From an uncultured Clostridia bacterium (lineage in GTDB: Bacteria; Bacillota; Clostridia; TANB77; CAG-508): DNA of 64,000 nt. This document shows, in pieces, positions 38,527-53,500 of the stretch. The notes under the pieces are model-generated. The model was not told where the DNA came from. It did not search any database and saw only the letters and a list, made by a program, of their open reading frames with translations. The position numbers and the translations under genes were made by a program. The stretch lies in the NCBI GenBank assembly GCA_934180065.1, contig CAKPRA010000007.1, positions 1-64,000 on the forward strand, written 5' to 3'. Positions within the stretch are counted from its first letter, which is position 1. Each line of letters begins with the position of its first letter.

Positions 38527-41500
38527 ATGAAAAAAAGAAAGAATATATTACTATTTATTATATCAATTATAATTTTAGTAGGAATAATATTGTTTGGATT
38601 TCTGAATAATAATTTGGAAATAATTAATTTAAAAAAAGAAAAAGAAAATTTAGCATTGTCTAAAATTTCTGGAAGATATGTTAGAATGGTAGAAGAAATG
38701 GGAGATGGAGAATCTGTTGATGGAGAAATCAGAATCTATTCAGAAGGTACACCACCAGACGTAATTGCAGATAGAACATATGATTTTACTAATGGATATT
38801 GTATGCATCAGGGAGATACATTCAAGGGATATGTTCCTAAAGGAGATAATGTAAAATACGAATCACAATATTCTGGGTACGAAAAATATGGTGGAAGTAT
38901 TAGATGGCTATTTGATAATGTAGTACTATTTCCTAGCCCAGCAGATATTGATGAATATAAGTCAAGATTGGCATATATATTAAATTATGATACTATAAAG
39001 AAAATGGAAAACAATGAGATTTTTAGTGCTCAACAATATGCAGTGTGGCATTTTACAAATGAAGCTAAAACAGATGAATTAATACCAGAAGGAAATATTG
39101 GTGAATTAGCTAATAAATTGATAGAAAAAGCTGAAAAAAATTCAAATTACAGTGGAAATGGAGCTTCTACAACTATTACAGATAAATCTGATAAAAAATT
39201 AGAGAAAATAGGAAATGATTTTTGGATAGGTCCATATAATGTAAATAATAATGGAAAAATATATAAATTAACAATTGATAATACAACAATTAATGGAAAA
39301 ATTGTAAAGATAGAATTATATACAGGAAAGAACTCTGGAAGTAAAATAGATAATGATTCATATAGAACTCAAAGTGGTGATATATATATAAAAATTCCAG
39401 GCTCATTAAATAATAATTTTTCTGGAATATTAAGTCAAAAAAATAATTTTTCTGCAAGTATTGATTTAGACGATTATGCAACATCTACAAGATACTGGGA
39501 ATGTGAAAGTAAAGGATATCAACCAGCAGTAACAATACAAAGAGAGCATAAGCCAATAAATATATCAGCAACTGGAACATATAATGCACCAGACGGTGAA
39601 TACCATATGAATATTGTAAAAAAAGCTATATGGGATACAAATACAGATAGTGAATCTGATACAGCTGATAAATATAAAAATGCAATTGGTGATGCAAAGT
39701 TTGAAATAACACAAAGCGGAAAAAATTTCGCACAAACTAATAATGGAAAAACTAAAGATAAAGATGAATTAGTTAGTATATCTGGAAATATAGGAAGAAT
39801 AGTATTCAATAATAACGGAAGTTATGGAGATGGAAGAATAAGTATAACAGAAGATAATTGGAGTAATGAAGATTACTATTCAATAAAGGAAATTGCAGCA
39901 CCTGAGGGATATAGTAAAAATAATAGAGAGCTATATTTTGGAGTAACTAAGATATATGATTCTGAATCTAAAAAATATGTAATTAATCAAATCATTTGCT
40001 ATAAAGATTCAAATTATAAAGATGTGATAACAAGTGTATCACCAGAAAAAGATGTTTCAAAGTGGATAAAAATTGGATTTAATGGGGAATTATTAAGTGA
40101 AAGTGAAAATAATTACGCAATTGCACTTGAGTTTAGAAAAAATGCTATTACAATCACATACAAAGATTATCCAGAAAGTTCGTATAATCTAAATATTGCC
40201 AAAAAATCTACGGATAGTACAATTGATTCTGCAAATGAATATAAAGACTGCTTAGAAGGCGCGATATTTGAAATTAAACAAAATAGAAATGATGGAAGTG
40301 GAATACATAATGGTTTCTCTATAAATCCAACAGCAGAGAATAAAAACAATGAGAGCGCATTTGATCATGATTCTGATGGAAATCGTATTGTAAAAACATG
40401 GAAAGGAACTCTTGCTAAATTAGCTTTTGATGGTCATGGAAGTGATTCTGATGGTAATGTAAAAGTAGATGGAGATAACTATAATAAGGAAGATATTTAT
40501 ACTGTAAAAGAAATAAAATCACCTAATGGCTATACAAATGAAGGTAGAGAATTAAAATTTGGAATATTAAAAAAATTATCAGATGATAAGAAAAGCTATG
40601 TAATAGATAAAGTCAAATTTTATGGATTAAATGTTAGTTCAAATACAGTAATAAAAGAAGTAACTTCTAATGGAAATAGACAATGGCTAAAGATTGATAA
40701 AAATGGTAATGTAGTTGATGAAAATAGTGATAATTATGTAATATCATTAGATTTTAATCAAACAGCTATTAATGTAATATATAAAGATCCGGAAATAAAA
40801 GGAAACTATGACTTTAAATTAGCAAAACTTGATAGTGCAGACATTTCTAAAATAACTTCATTAGATGAATATGAAAAACTAAAATATGTTTCTGGAGTTG
40901 AATATGGAGTTTCACAATTAAGAGCATCTGTAGTATCTCCTGTAATTGGCGATAATAGAAAAATAACAACTCAAGAAAGCCCAGTATCTATTCAAAAAGA
41001 TGGAACTATTATAGGAAAAGATGTTATAAATAATATAATACATAATGGAAGTTCTGATTATGATAATTATTTAATATATGAAACAAATAGTAAAGATGCA
41101 GGCTATGTAAAAAAAGATGTATCATTTAATATAGGTGTTTGCGTAACAATAGAAAATAACAATACAGAAAATGCTAAATATGTTGTTAATAAAATAAAAT
41201 GTTATAAAAATAAAAGTAATACTGGAGATCCTGATTGTGAAATTAATCAAGGTGAAAAATATGTTGTATTAAATACCGGAAAATTTGTTAAATTAGAAGA
41301 TATATTAAAATTAGATAAAAAACAAAGAGAAGACAAATTATTTACGGCTACGGCAATAATTGGGTTAGATAATAGTTCAACTATTTCTTATGTTGGTATA
41401 AATCAACAAATTACAGGAAATTATAAATTAAGACTAAAGAAAATATATAAAACAGATGATGGATCAGAGATAGGAGTTAAAGGTATAAGTTTCAAAGTTA

Positions 41501-44500
41501 ATAAGAAAATTAACGGAGAAAATGGTACTGGAACTAATTTTAATTTAGGTCCAACAGGAAATAATGGTTATACAAATATATATACATCAAATATAACAAA
41601 AGATGATGTTAATAAAACAGATGTATATGAGATAAGTGAAATTGAAGATAGTAATGAAAACTTAATTCAATTAAAGAATCCTATAAAGATATTTGTAACT
41701 AAAAAATGTCAGAAATCACAGGGAAATAATGATTTAGAAGAGTATGTAATTGATAAAGCTTCATTTGAATATGGAGATGAAGTAACTGAAGGAGAAACTT
41801 CTGAAACAGTGGCAACTCTTGAAGATGGAACTGAGGTATCTGTAAAAATGACTGTTAGCTCTTCAGGAGTATTAATTACAGTACCAAATAAATTAAATGG
41901 TCACTATAACTTAAATATTGGAAAAAAATCAACTGAAAATAATGAATATAAGAATAATAATGATAGTGATTATATAGCTGGAGCAAAGTTTAATGTTGAG
42001 CAGTATTTAAATGTTAGTCAAAATATTAGTGATATAAATAATATTAATCCAAATAAAAGTGACAGCATAGTTTCACAAAGTGGAAAATCTGTACCAGTTA
42101 CTTTTAACAAAAATGCAAATATTGATATTGATAATACTGCATTAGTAGATAGATATAAAATTACAGAAATGGAAGCACCAAAGGGATTTTCATTAAATAA
42201 GTCATTTAAAGATACGGGAACAAAAGATGGAATTTATTTGACAGTTACTAAAACTATGCAAGATGGAGTTTATAAAATAAAAAATCTTTCATTAACTAGA
42301 ATACAAAATGGAAATAGTTATGTAATTAAAGATGGTATAACTGATGATATTATTACTGTTGATGATTATAATTGTAAAATAGTATGGAATAAAGATACAA
42401 ATACTATAGACTTTATTATTGGTGATCCGGTTGCTAATGGAGAATATGATTTTAAAATAACAAAAACAGATGTTACTGGAGAAATTATAGACAGTGAGAT
42501 AACTACATTTGATGTTGATGTTTATAGTCAAAAAAATGAATCAAATGGAAAAGTTTCATTTAGTAATCCAGTTTCATTAAAACATACAGATGGAACTAAT
42601 GTTGAATTAAAAAATATTAAGGCAACTACTGGTGTTACAACAAATTTAAATAATATTAAAATAGATACTAATGATATAGGTAAAACATATTACTTTGTAA
42701 TTACTGAAACTCAGGCACCAGATGCATATTCAATGATTGATTATAAAGTTGTTGTTCCTGTAAAATATGTAGAGCAAGATGGAAAATATTATATTTCAAA
42801 AGATGAATCTTTTGCAGTAACAGCTGACAATACTAAACAATCATTAGAAAAAATGAGTTCAAATGTAAATGAAGTAGTAAAAGTTGAACCTGATGAAGAG
42901 CTTGGAAATACTATTAATGTAAAGGTTCCTAATAAAATAAAGAAAGGAACATATACATTTAAATTTTCAAAGGTAAATCCAGATAGAAAAATTATTGGAA
43001 GTACAAAGACAAGATTTAATCTTAATGTTTATGCAAAAATGACTGAAAATAGCAATAAAGTATCATTTTCTGACTTAAGAAAACTTTATGATGTTAATAA
43101 TAAAGAAATAATTACTACAGATTTAAAATGTACAATGGGGGTTTGTGGAACTGTTTCTAATATTAAAATCGAGGAAGAAAGTATAGGAAAGACTTATTAC
43201 TTTGTTTTGGAAGAAAATGAAGCACCAGAAGGATTTAATAAAATTGAATATAAAGTAGTAGTTCCTATAACTTATAAACAAAATGAAGATGGTTATTTTA
43301 TTGAACATGGAGAACTATTTGCAGTAACAGCTGATGGTACTAAAAAAGCTATAAAAGATATTGATGAAATTGAGAGAGCTGAGGACTATTCAAATGCTAA
43401 TAAACCAAGTATTGTTTTTGTAAAAGTTCCAAATACTCCTAAAGAAGGATCATATTCTTTAAATATTGTTAAAACAAATTTAAATGGAAATACAAATAGT
43501 AAATTAAATGCTACATTTGATGTTAATGTGTATAAAACAAAAAACATAAATGGTAATAAAGTTGAATTTAGTAATGAGTATAAACCTTTAAAAGATACAG
43601 CAGATAATAATATTAAAACAACAGATTTAGTAACAGAAAATGAAAACACAATAAATATATCTGGAATAAAAATACAAAAAGCTGATGCAGGAAAAGAGTA
43701 TTACTTTATAATTAATGAAAAAGTAGCACCAACTGGTTATAATGGAATTGATTATAAAATAGTAGTTCCAATAAGCTTCATTGAAAAAACAGTAGATGGA
43801 AAAACAGTTTATACAGCTAAAGTTGGAGAAGCTTTTGGATTAAAAAATTCATCAGGAGATACTACAGTTTCTGGAGATATGATTAATCTAGATGATAGAG
43901 TTTCTATACCAAAAACAACTGACGGAATAATTAGTGTAACTGTTAAAAATAATCAGAAGAATGGTGGATTTAAGTTAAATTTAGTTAAATATATTAAAGG
44001 TTCAACTGCTACATTACCTGGTGCTAAATTTAAAGTTACAATTAAAGATAATGGTACAGGTAAAAATATTTATAGTAAATCTGATTTAACAACAGATGGT
44101 GAAGGTAAAATACCTGAAATTACTGGATTGGATATTAGAAAGGAAAATGTTTCATATACTGTAACAGTAGAAGAAACTTATACTCCTGATGGATATTTAG
44201 GATTAAGTGGTCCAATTAAATTTACTGTTAAATCAAGATTTAATACAAATAAAGATGGATATGAGTTAGTAGCAGCAAATCCAACAGTAGCAAATGCTAA
44301 AAAAGTTGAAGTAAAAAGTGGAGAAATATATATCGAAGCTGAAAACATTCCAGAGCCTTCAATTCACAAAGGTGTAAAAACTGTGGAAAACCAAGATTCT
44401 GGATATTATGATAATGTTGAACATGATTGGGTAATTAACACAACTGTTCCAACTGGAATAAATCAATTTACTAAATATTATGTGACTGATAAAATTGACG

Positions 44501-47500
44501 AAAGATTAGTATTTTCTAGAAATTCAGTTACTGTCAAAGTTATAGGTGGAAATAAATTAACAGCTGGAAAAGATTATAAAGCAAATTATGATTCAAATAC
44601 TAGAGTATTGACAGTTTCATTTATAAATGATGATTTTGTAGCTGGAAAGAGCTTACCAGAAAATTCTACAATTGAAATTAGATTTAAAACAACATTTGCT
44701 AAAGATGAAAATGGAAATATAAAAGCATTGGGTCAAGCTGTACCAAATCAAGCTGAATTAACATATTCTAATGATTCTGAAGAGCATAAAAAATATTCAG
44801 AAACTCCTGAAGTACATACAGGTGGAATTAAATTATATAAATTTGAAGATGAAAATGGAAATGGACAATTTGATAATGGAGAGCTTAGCTTAGCAGGTGC
44901 TAGATTTAAAATTGCTTTGACTGAGCAAGATGCGCTTAATAAAAACTTTATTAAAATTAAAGATAAAAATGGAAACAATACAGCAAATGATATTGTTGGA
45001 GAATCTAATAGTGAAGGTATAGTTGAATTTAAAGGCTTGGAATTTGGTGGAGATGCAAGCTCTAATGTTCAAAACAGGACTACTGATAAAACTACTCATG
45101 CTTTAGTTTATAATTATGATGAAACAAAAGTATCTTCAGATTTCTGGATTGTTGAAACATCAGCACCAGAAGGATATATTATTGATGAAACTCCTATTAG
45201 AGTGACTATAACAAAAGATAGCTATAATACAGAAATAGCATATATGCCTAAAAAAGCAAATATTTCTATTAAAGGTGAATATTCTGTTAAATTAAGAAAA
45301 GTTAATAATCAGAATAATAATATTCAAAATGCTGAATTTAAAATCTTATCAAGTATTAGTAAAGCAACCAGAAGTTCAGTAAAAACAGATGCAAATGGTA
45401 TTATTGATGTTTCTAATGGAAAAGTTAATATTATTGCAAATGATAAAAGTGAAGACGAGAATTCTTCTACTGTTGGAAAAGCTGATTCATATGAAATTAA
45501 AGAGCTTTCTGCAAGTTCATATTTAATATTGAAAAACTCAATAAAGATTATTGTTAATAAAGAGCTTAATGAGGCTGGTGATAAGTACAGAGTAAGTAGT
45601 GTAGAGCTTAGTGAAACTGGAAGAAAGAATTCTACAACATTGATTGTTTCAGATACAAGTAAAACTGCTACTTTAAAAGGAGTGTTATTAGCTGATAATA
45701 AGAAAACGGTTGATGTTAAATTAAGTATTGATGGTAGTGATAACATTTTAGTAAATGTTCCAAATGATGACTTGGAAGGTGAATATAAGATTTCATTATT
45801 AAAGAAAAATAGTAATACAGGTGAAATATTAAAAGGAATACCATTTAATATAAATGGTACTGCAAGAGCAACAGATGAAAATGGAACATTAAGCATAACA
45901 CAAGATAGAGAAGTTGATGGTAGTGTAAAAATTACTAGATCAAATGTTGGAACTCCTGATCAGTATGTAATTAAAGAAGAAACAAATGAAAAAACAAAAT
46001 ATGTTTCTATAATAGAATCACCTATTACTGTTAAAGTAAATAAAGGGGAAAACAAGAATAAGAATCAATATATTGTTAAATCTTTGGAAATTACAGCAAC
46101 AAGTACTAGTGGAGAAAAGACAACAACAATAACAATTAATGAATCTACCAATACAGGTTCAGGTACATTTTTAGCTAAATGTACAGATGGTACAGATGTT
46201 AAATGTACTGTAAGGGCTGGAAGTTCAGGAATTACAATAGAGCTTGATAACCCAAGCAAGGCTGGTTCTTACAACTTTGACATAAATAAAGTTGTATTAA
46301 ATGATAACGATGAAGAGCAAGGTCTAGAGGGAGTATCATTTAATGTTAATTTAAATGGATATGAATATCCTTTATCAACAAACGCAAATGGATATACAGA
46401 AAATATAACAAAAGATATAACAAGTGACAATGTTGATAACAATGATGAATTTGTTATTAGTGAGTTAAGTACAACTCAAACAAATATTGTTCAATTAAAG
46501 AATAACTTGAAATTGATTGTTACTAAAGGTGTAAATAGCTCTAATAATGGATATGAAGTAAAAACTATGGAATTAGCTGAAGTTGATGCTAATAATCCAC
46601 AAAATGTTATAAGAACAACTGGTGTAATTAATATTGATGATTGTTTGAATGATACAGAAAAAAGAGGTACATTATATCTTGAAAATGTTTTATTAAAAGA
46701 TGGTAGATCTGTAAATATACGTTTAACAGCAAAAGGAAAGACTGGATTCCAAATTGGTATAAAAAATAGAACTATGACTGGAAATTATGTTGTTAAGATT
46801 AGAAAAGTTAACTCTGCAACAGGTGAATCTATAGAGGGTATTACATTCTTTACTTTACAAGATAAGTATGAAGATTCATATGAAGCAACAACTGGAAGTG
46901 ATGGTATTGCCGAACTAATAAATAAAAAGATAACTAATAATGAAGAAGAATATTACACAATTCTTGAAAAAGAATTACCAGATAATTTAAAAGATAAATT
47001 ATTACAAATTACGGATTATGGATTATACCTAAATATAAAAACTAAAAAGAATGATGATAATTCTGGTTATTTGGTAGATAGTGTGGAAATGAGTTCAATT
47101 AAAATGCAAGATTGCGGTGATGAGGAATTATCTAACAGACAAAAAGAAATTATGGACAAAGCTACATATGATGTAAATGATAATGTTATTACTATAACAA
47201 TCTATAATGAGCCACTTATTGATTATAACTTTAGAATATATAAAGTAAATAATAAAAATGAGGAACTTACAGAAGCTAAATTTACTATAAAAGAAGATGG
47301 AGTTACTATACTAGAAAATCAAAAATTAAGTGAAATTAATGGATTGATTTCTAGAGCAAAACAGAAGATAAATACTGTACATACATATGATTTTTATGAA
47401 ACAGAAGCACCTTTAGGATATGATAATATTTTCGAAAAGACATATTTAAGAATCACAATAAAAATTGATGATAAAGGTAAAGTAACTGCAGATTATAAGG

Positions 47501-50500
47501 TTGCTCCAAATAGAGAAGTTGGTGGAACTATAAGTGATATGCTACATACAAATGCTATAATTAAAGAGTATAAAGAAGCAAGTGATAATAATGAAATACT
47601 ACATGATAATCTAGATAATAGTTTTACATTACATATACCAAACCCTGTAGCAACTGCATCAATTAAATTTGAATTAAATAAACATACTTTAGGTACAACT
47701 GATAGTATTGATGGTGTAGGATTTGATATAAGAAGATTATATATTGAAAATGAACAATCTTATAACTATACTGATATTACAAATATGTTTGATAATGACC
47801 AAAATGGAATAGTAGGTTTAAAATCTATTACAACAAGCTCTCAAATATCAAATATAAATATTGATAATATAAAAGATATTAATGTTGGTGATACATATTA
47901 TTATGAATTAACAGAAAATTCTGGAAAATTCCTTGCTAAATATAAAAAAGTTATAGTTAGAATACATGTAAATAAAGATAAAACAATAGTTTCAAACATT
48001 ATAGCTGTATATGGAATTAAAGATGGAGATAATACGAATAGTTGGTTTACTGAAATCAATAGCGATTATGCTTCAATATCTCAAAATAATACTAATACAA
48101 TCTTAAGTCTAGCAAATACTGCAGGATATGCTGTTATTGTAAATAAGAAACAATTTGTTTCTGTAGTACCAAAAGATTCTAATGGTAATATTTTGTGGAC
48201 TGGAATGCAAGGTTTATCAGGAGCAATATTTACAATTAAAGAAGTAGAAAATGATGGAACTGAAAAAATTGTAAATAATTCTTCTAATGAGCCAATAAAT
48301 AATAAGGTTTGCACAGGTTCTTTTGCTTGGAGCAGAACAGATGCTACAACGTCTAAGAGATATCATTATACAATAAGAGAAAATAGTAGTCCTGATGGTT
48401 ATATTAATATATTTGATGGAGTAACAATTCATGTATATATTACTATAAAATCTGATGGTACAGTAGATGATTCAGATACTGCTACATATTATGAACTTGA
48501 ATTTGATAGTGGTATTAGTGAGGAAGATAAAGCTTCTAAAACTGAATATTTGAAAGATAAAATAGGAATTAACTTACAAAATAATACTATTAATTTAAAT
48601 ATATTAAATAAAAAAGATACTATTAACTTAGCTGTTAAAAAGATATCTGATAAAAAGGATTCTTCAGGAAAATCTATACCATTAAATAATATTAAGTTCT
48701 CTATAAGAGATACATTTGCTCAAGATGTAAGAGATATTATTACAAATGTAGATGGATATGCTGAAGATACAAAACAAATCTCTATTCCTCAAGATAGTAT
48801 ATTTAGTTATTATATTGAAGAAACTGAGGTTCCAAGTGGAATTACAATGTTGAAGAATACACGAATTATTGTAAGTGTTGATGCAACAAATCTAACATCT
48901 GCAAGTCAATTGACATCAGATAGATTAACAGTATCACTTAGCAAGACTGGTGAAGGTGGATTAAGTGATGTTAGTGAATTACCTGGATTAAAGGTTGGTA
49001 TAGAAGGAAATACTGTTGTTCTAACAGTTCCAAATGAAACAGAAACATATTTATTTAATATGTACAAAGTTGATGAAAATAATAATATAATTAAATCTGA
49101 AACTGGAAAAGTTGGAGCTAAATTTAAAGTTGATAGATTAATTTCTGTTGATGATAATGGAAGTGAATCATATTTTACATTATTAAATAATGTTTTGAAA
49201 AATGGAAGTTTATCTGAATCTAATATAATTGATGCTGATAAGGTTTATAAATATAGAATTTCAGAAATATCTTCAAAGACTGGATATATAAATGTTTTAC
49301 AAGGATATGATTTGTTTGTTTATGTTAAAGCAGATAGTCAAGGTAAAAATATTAAAGATGTACCAGAAACATATTATATTTTATCTAAGAAAGATGGAGA
49401 AAATCAATTATATTCTGAAGATGAAATAAGATCATATATAGATTTAAGTGTTGCAGACAATGTGGTTAATTTATATATTAAGAACCCATATGCATATAAA
49501 TTTGAAATTAACAAAAAGAATTTAGCTGGTACTACAGATGTAGATAAAGCTGTTATAACTGGTGATAGAATTGCAAATGTTAGTGAAGATTTAACTAATG
49601 CAAATAAAACATTATTAAAACAAATTGTTGATGCAAGTGAGAAAAATGATAGCACAGGCGATTCAGAAAAATATATTGCTCAAACAATAAAACTAGATAA
49701 AAAGACTTCTATAATTTCAGGAAATATAGAAATTAAGGAAAACGTTACTCAAACTTGGAGAATTACAGAAAATAGCGTAGAGCTTCCATATGTAAATATT
49801 TTGAAAGATAAATATTTAATAGTTCAAACAGTATATAGTAAAAACAATGGATTAAAATTAGTTTCACATCAGGAAACGATAAACAATGAAAATAAATCTG
49901 TAAATTATTATGTATCTGATAAAGATGGTAATAATGTAACAGCAGAGCTTTATGAATATTTAAATGTTGAAACTGTACAAGTAAATGGAATTTGGACATT
50001 ATCTGTAACAGTTAAAGACCCTGTAATGTATGAAGTGGATTTAACTAAAGTTGAATATAATCCAAATGGTAAAAATGAAAGTGATTATAAACAAATGAAG
50101 GGAGCAGAGCTTTCATTAACAAATTCAAATAATGGTGAATCTGCTGAGATTACAAAAAATGGAGAAGCTAAAACAAGAGCATTATCTGTTGAAACATCAT
50201 TAGGTGATTTATCAAAGAGAACTTTTGAAATTAGAGAGCTTTCAACTATAGTTAACCATAAAAATATATTAGAAAATGTTGTTGTTTATGTTACAACTTC
50301 ACTTACTGAAGATGGAACTTTGAACTATTCAGTAATATTAAAAGATAATACTGGTAAGACAATAACAGGTACTGAAGAAACAAATATATTAGAATATATT
50401 AAATTCTTTGAAGGTACTAATGCTGATGGATATAAAGTGCTTCATGTTTATGTTGAAAATCCGGTTGAGTATGACTTTAAATTGGAAAAACTTGATACTT

Positions 50501-53500
50501 CAAAGAAGCCATTATCTGGTACTCAAATTGAAGTTAATAGTAGTAAATCAGGTAAATATTATACAAATGGTAAATCAGAAATGAGCTTTAAAGAGCAAAA
50601 TTTAAAACCAGGTGATATAATTACATATACTATCAGAGAAGTTCATACAGTAGCAAATAGTGCATATGTAAATAGATTTTATAATACTATTACTTATAAA
50701 GTTGAAGTAAAAGCTGATGGTACATTGGAACAAAAAGAAGCATATATTACAACTTCTGATGGAAATAAAAATTTAAGTGAAGTGAGATTCTTAGACTATG
50801 GTATATCAGGTACTAGTGGAAATCAAACTATTTACTTTAAATTGGAAAATCCAACTAAGATTAATGTTGAATTATTAAAAACACAAGCTGGAAAAGATGA
50901 ATCTGCAATTTTAAATACAAACTTTACTATTAATAGTAGTTTGAGTGGTGACCATACTGAAAATACAGATTCTAATGGATTAATAAACTTTACAGAAAGT
51001 TCTATTAAGCCAGGTGATTATACTTATAAAGTGTATGAAAATAAAGTTGCAAATCCAAACTATGTCAACGTATTAGATGGCATGTATATGGAGGTTAATG
51101 TTTCAGTTAGTGCTGCTGGATTAATTACAATCAATAGCACAAAATATTATTATAAAGAAAATAATGTAGAGATAACAAATGAAAGTCTATTAACAAAATT
51201 AAGAAAATATGCAACTGCAACAGTTGATGATTCTGCAAGTGTTAAAAAATTAAAATTTGTTGTTAAGGACCCTGTTACATTTGAATTTAAGGTATTTAAA
51301 CATACAACTGGAAATGAAAAACTTGAAAATGTTAAATTTAAAATTACAAGTCCTTTATCTGGAGAGCAAACTGCAACAACTGATTCAAATGGATATATAA
51401 CTGTTGATAGTGATAAATGGGTTGAACCAGGTGTTTATAAATATGAAATTACAGAGCTTGAAACTATAGGAAAACAATATGATAATATTTTAGATGGATA
51501 TAAGGTTGTAGTATATTTAAAAATTAGTAACACTGGATTAATTTCTCTTGTTAAAGATGCTAATGGAACAGCATTTACTAAAAATGATAAATATAAATAT
51601 TCTATTGAAAAGATAGATGGTTCTGATGTAAGCAGTGAAGCTTCTGATATTATTCATAAATATATTACGGTTACTCCTACAGAAGTTAAAGATGCAAAAG
51701 ATAAAGTAACTGTTTCTGTAGCTAATACAACAGGATACAATATGGATATTATTAAGAAAGATTCTGCCGGAAATAAAGTTTCAGGATCTAAGTTTACAGT
51801 AATAAGAAACAAAACTGTTAAATTATTAGATAATGAAGATGTAACTTCTGATAAAGAAATTACTGAGAGAGATTTATCACAAGGAAATTATACATTTGAT
51901 ATTACTGAAAATAGTGCTCCAGAAGGTGCATATATAAATATATTAGATGGAAAATTCATTAGAGTATATACATATTTAAGTGATAAAGGTGTATTGGATA
52001 TTAGAAATTCTTCTGGTACAGTTTCAAATAATTATTTTGAGATATATGAAGGAGATATTACTAATACATCAAAAGCTAAATTATTAGATAAAAATGATGC
52101 AAATTATAAATATTTATATAATTTAATCAGTGTTAATGCACAAGATAAAGACAAAGACGGAATCTATACTATAGATGTTTCTGTAATAAACCCTGTAAAT
52201 ATCAATGTTGAAGTATTGAAAAAACAATATGGAACAGGCGGTAAGGGAATTGCTAAGACAGAATTTACAATTAGTAGAGATGAAAATAATAAACATGAAA
52301 ACGTATTTACAAATAATAGTGGTATATATGATTTCACAGAAGAGCGAATAGCACCAGGGGATTATACTTATACTGTAAAAGAGCTATCTCCTGCAAGTGG
52401 TAAGTATGTAAACATCTTGAAAGATAGATATATGGAAGTATATATTAATGTTAATGCTAAAGGTGAAATAACTGTTAAGGGATATGAATTATTTAGTAAA
52501 GAAGGAACCAAACTTTCTTCTGAGATTAAAAATGAGATTTCTAAATATATTGCAATTAGTGTTAATAAAAGCTCTGAAACTCAAAAATTAGTGATTACAA
52601 TTTATAACCCTACAACAATGACTTTTGACTTGTATAAGAGCGATATTGATAATAAACCTTTGGCAAATGCTAAGTTTAAAATTTCAAGAACACTTGTAAA
52701 AGTATATGCCAATAATAAAACTACAAAAGATATTAATGAACTTGAAACTACAACTGATAAGTTAGGTAAAGCTTTATTGAATAATGATAAAATTCTTGAT
52801 CCAGGTATTTATAAATATGAAATTACTGAGTTAAATGCTCCAGGAAATCAATATGTAAATACACTTGAAAATATTAAAGTTGTTATCTATGTAAAACTAG
52901 CTTTAAATGGTAATGTTTCAATTGTGGCAAACAATAGTGGTACAGAATTTAAATCTGACACTGTATATAAATATTATGTTTTGAATTCTGATAATTCTGT
53001 TGCAAGTAAAGAAGTTCAAGATTTAGTTCATAAATACTTTACTGTTACAACAGAGCAACAAAATAATTCTATAGGTGGAATAAAATGTGATGTTATAAAT
53101 CCTATAAGATATAAAGTCGATATTATTAAAAATGACGAAAGAGCAAAACCATTGAGTGGTACTAAATTCTCAGTAGTTAGAGATGATGGTATTAAGGTCC
53201 TTGATAATGCTGAAATTACAACAGATGTTGAGATTGAAGAAAATTATATTGAACAAGGTGACCATGTATACTATATTACAGAAAATAGTACTGTTCCGGG
53301 ATATATTAATAAACTTAAAGGTATGTTTATAAAAGCATATATTAATGTAAGTGCACAAGGTGTGGTTACAGTTAATAAATACGAAATTTATAAAGGTACA
53401 GTTGAGGATATTAGTAAATCAGTATTACTTGATAAAAATAAAAACTTAGAATTGTACAATTTAATTGGTGTTGAAAGTGTTGTAAATGATAATGTTTATA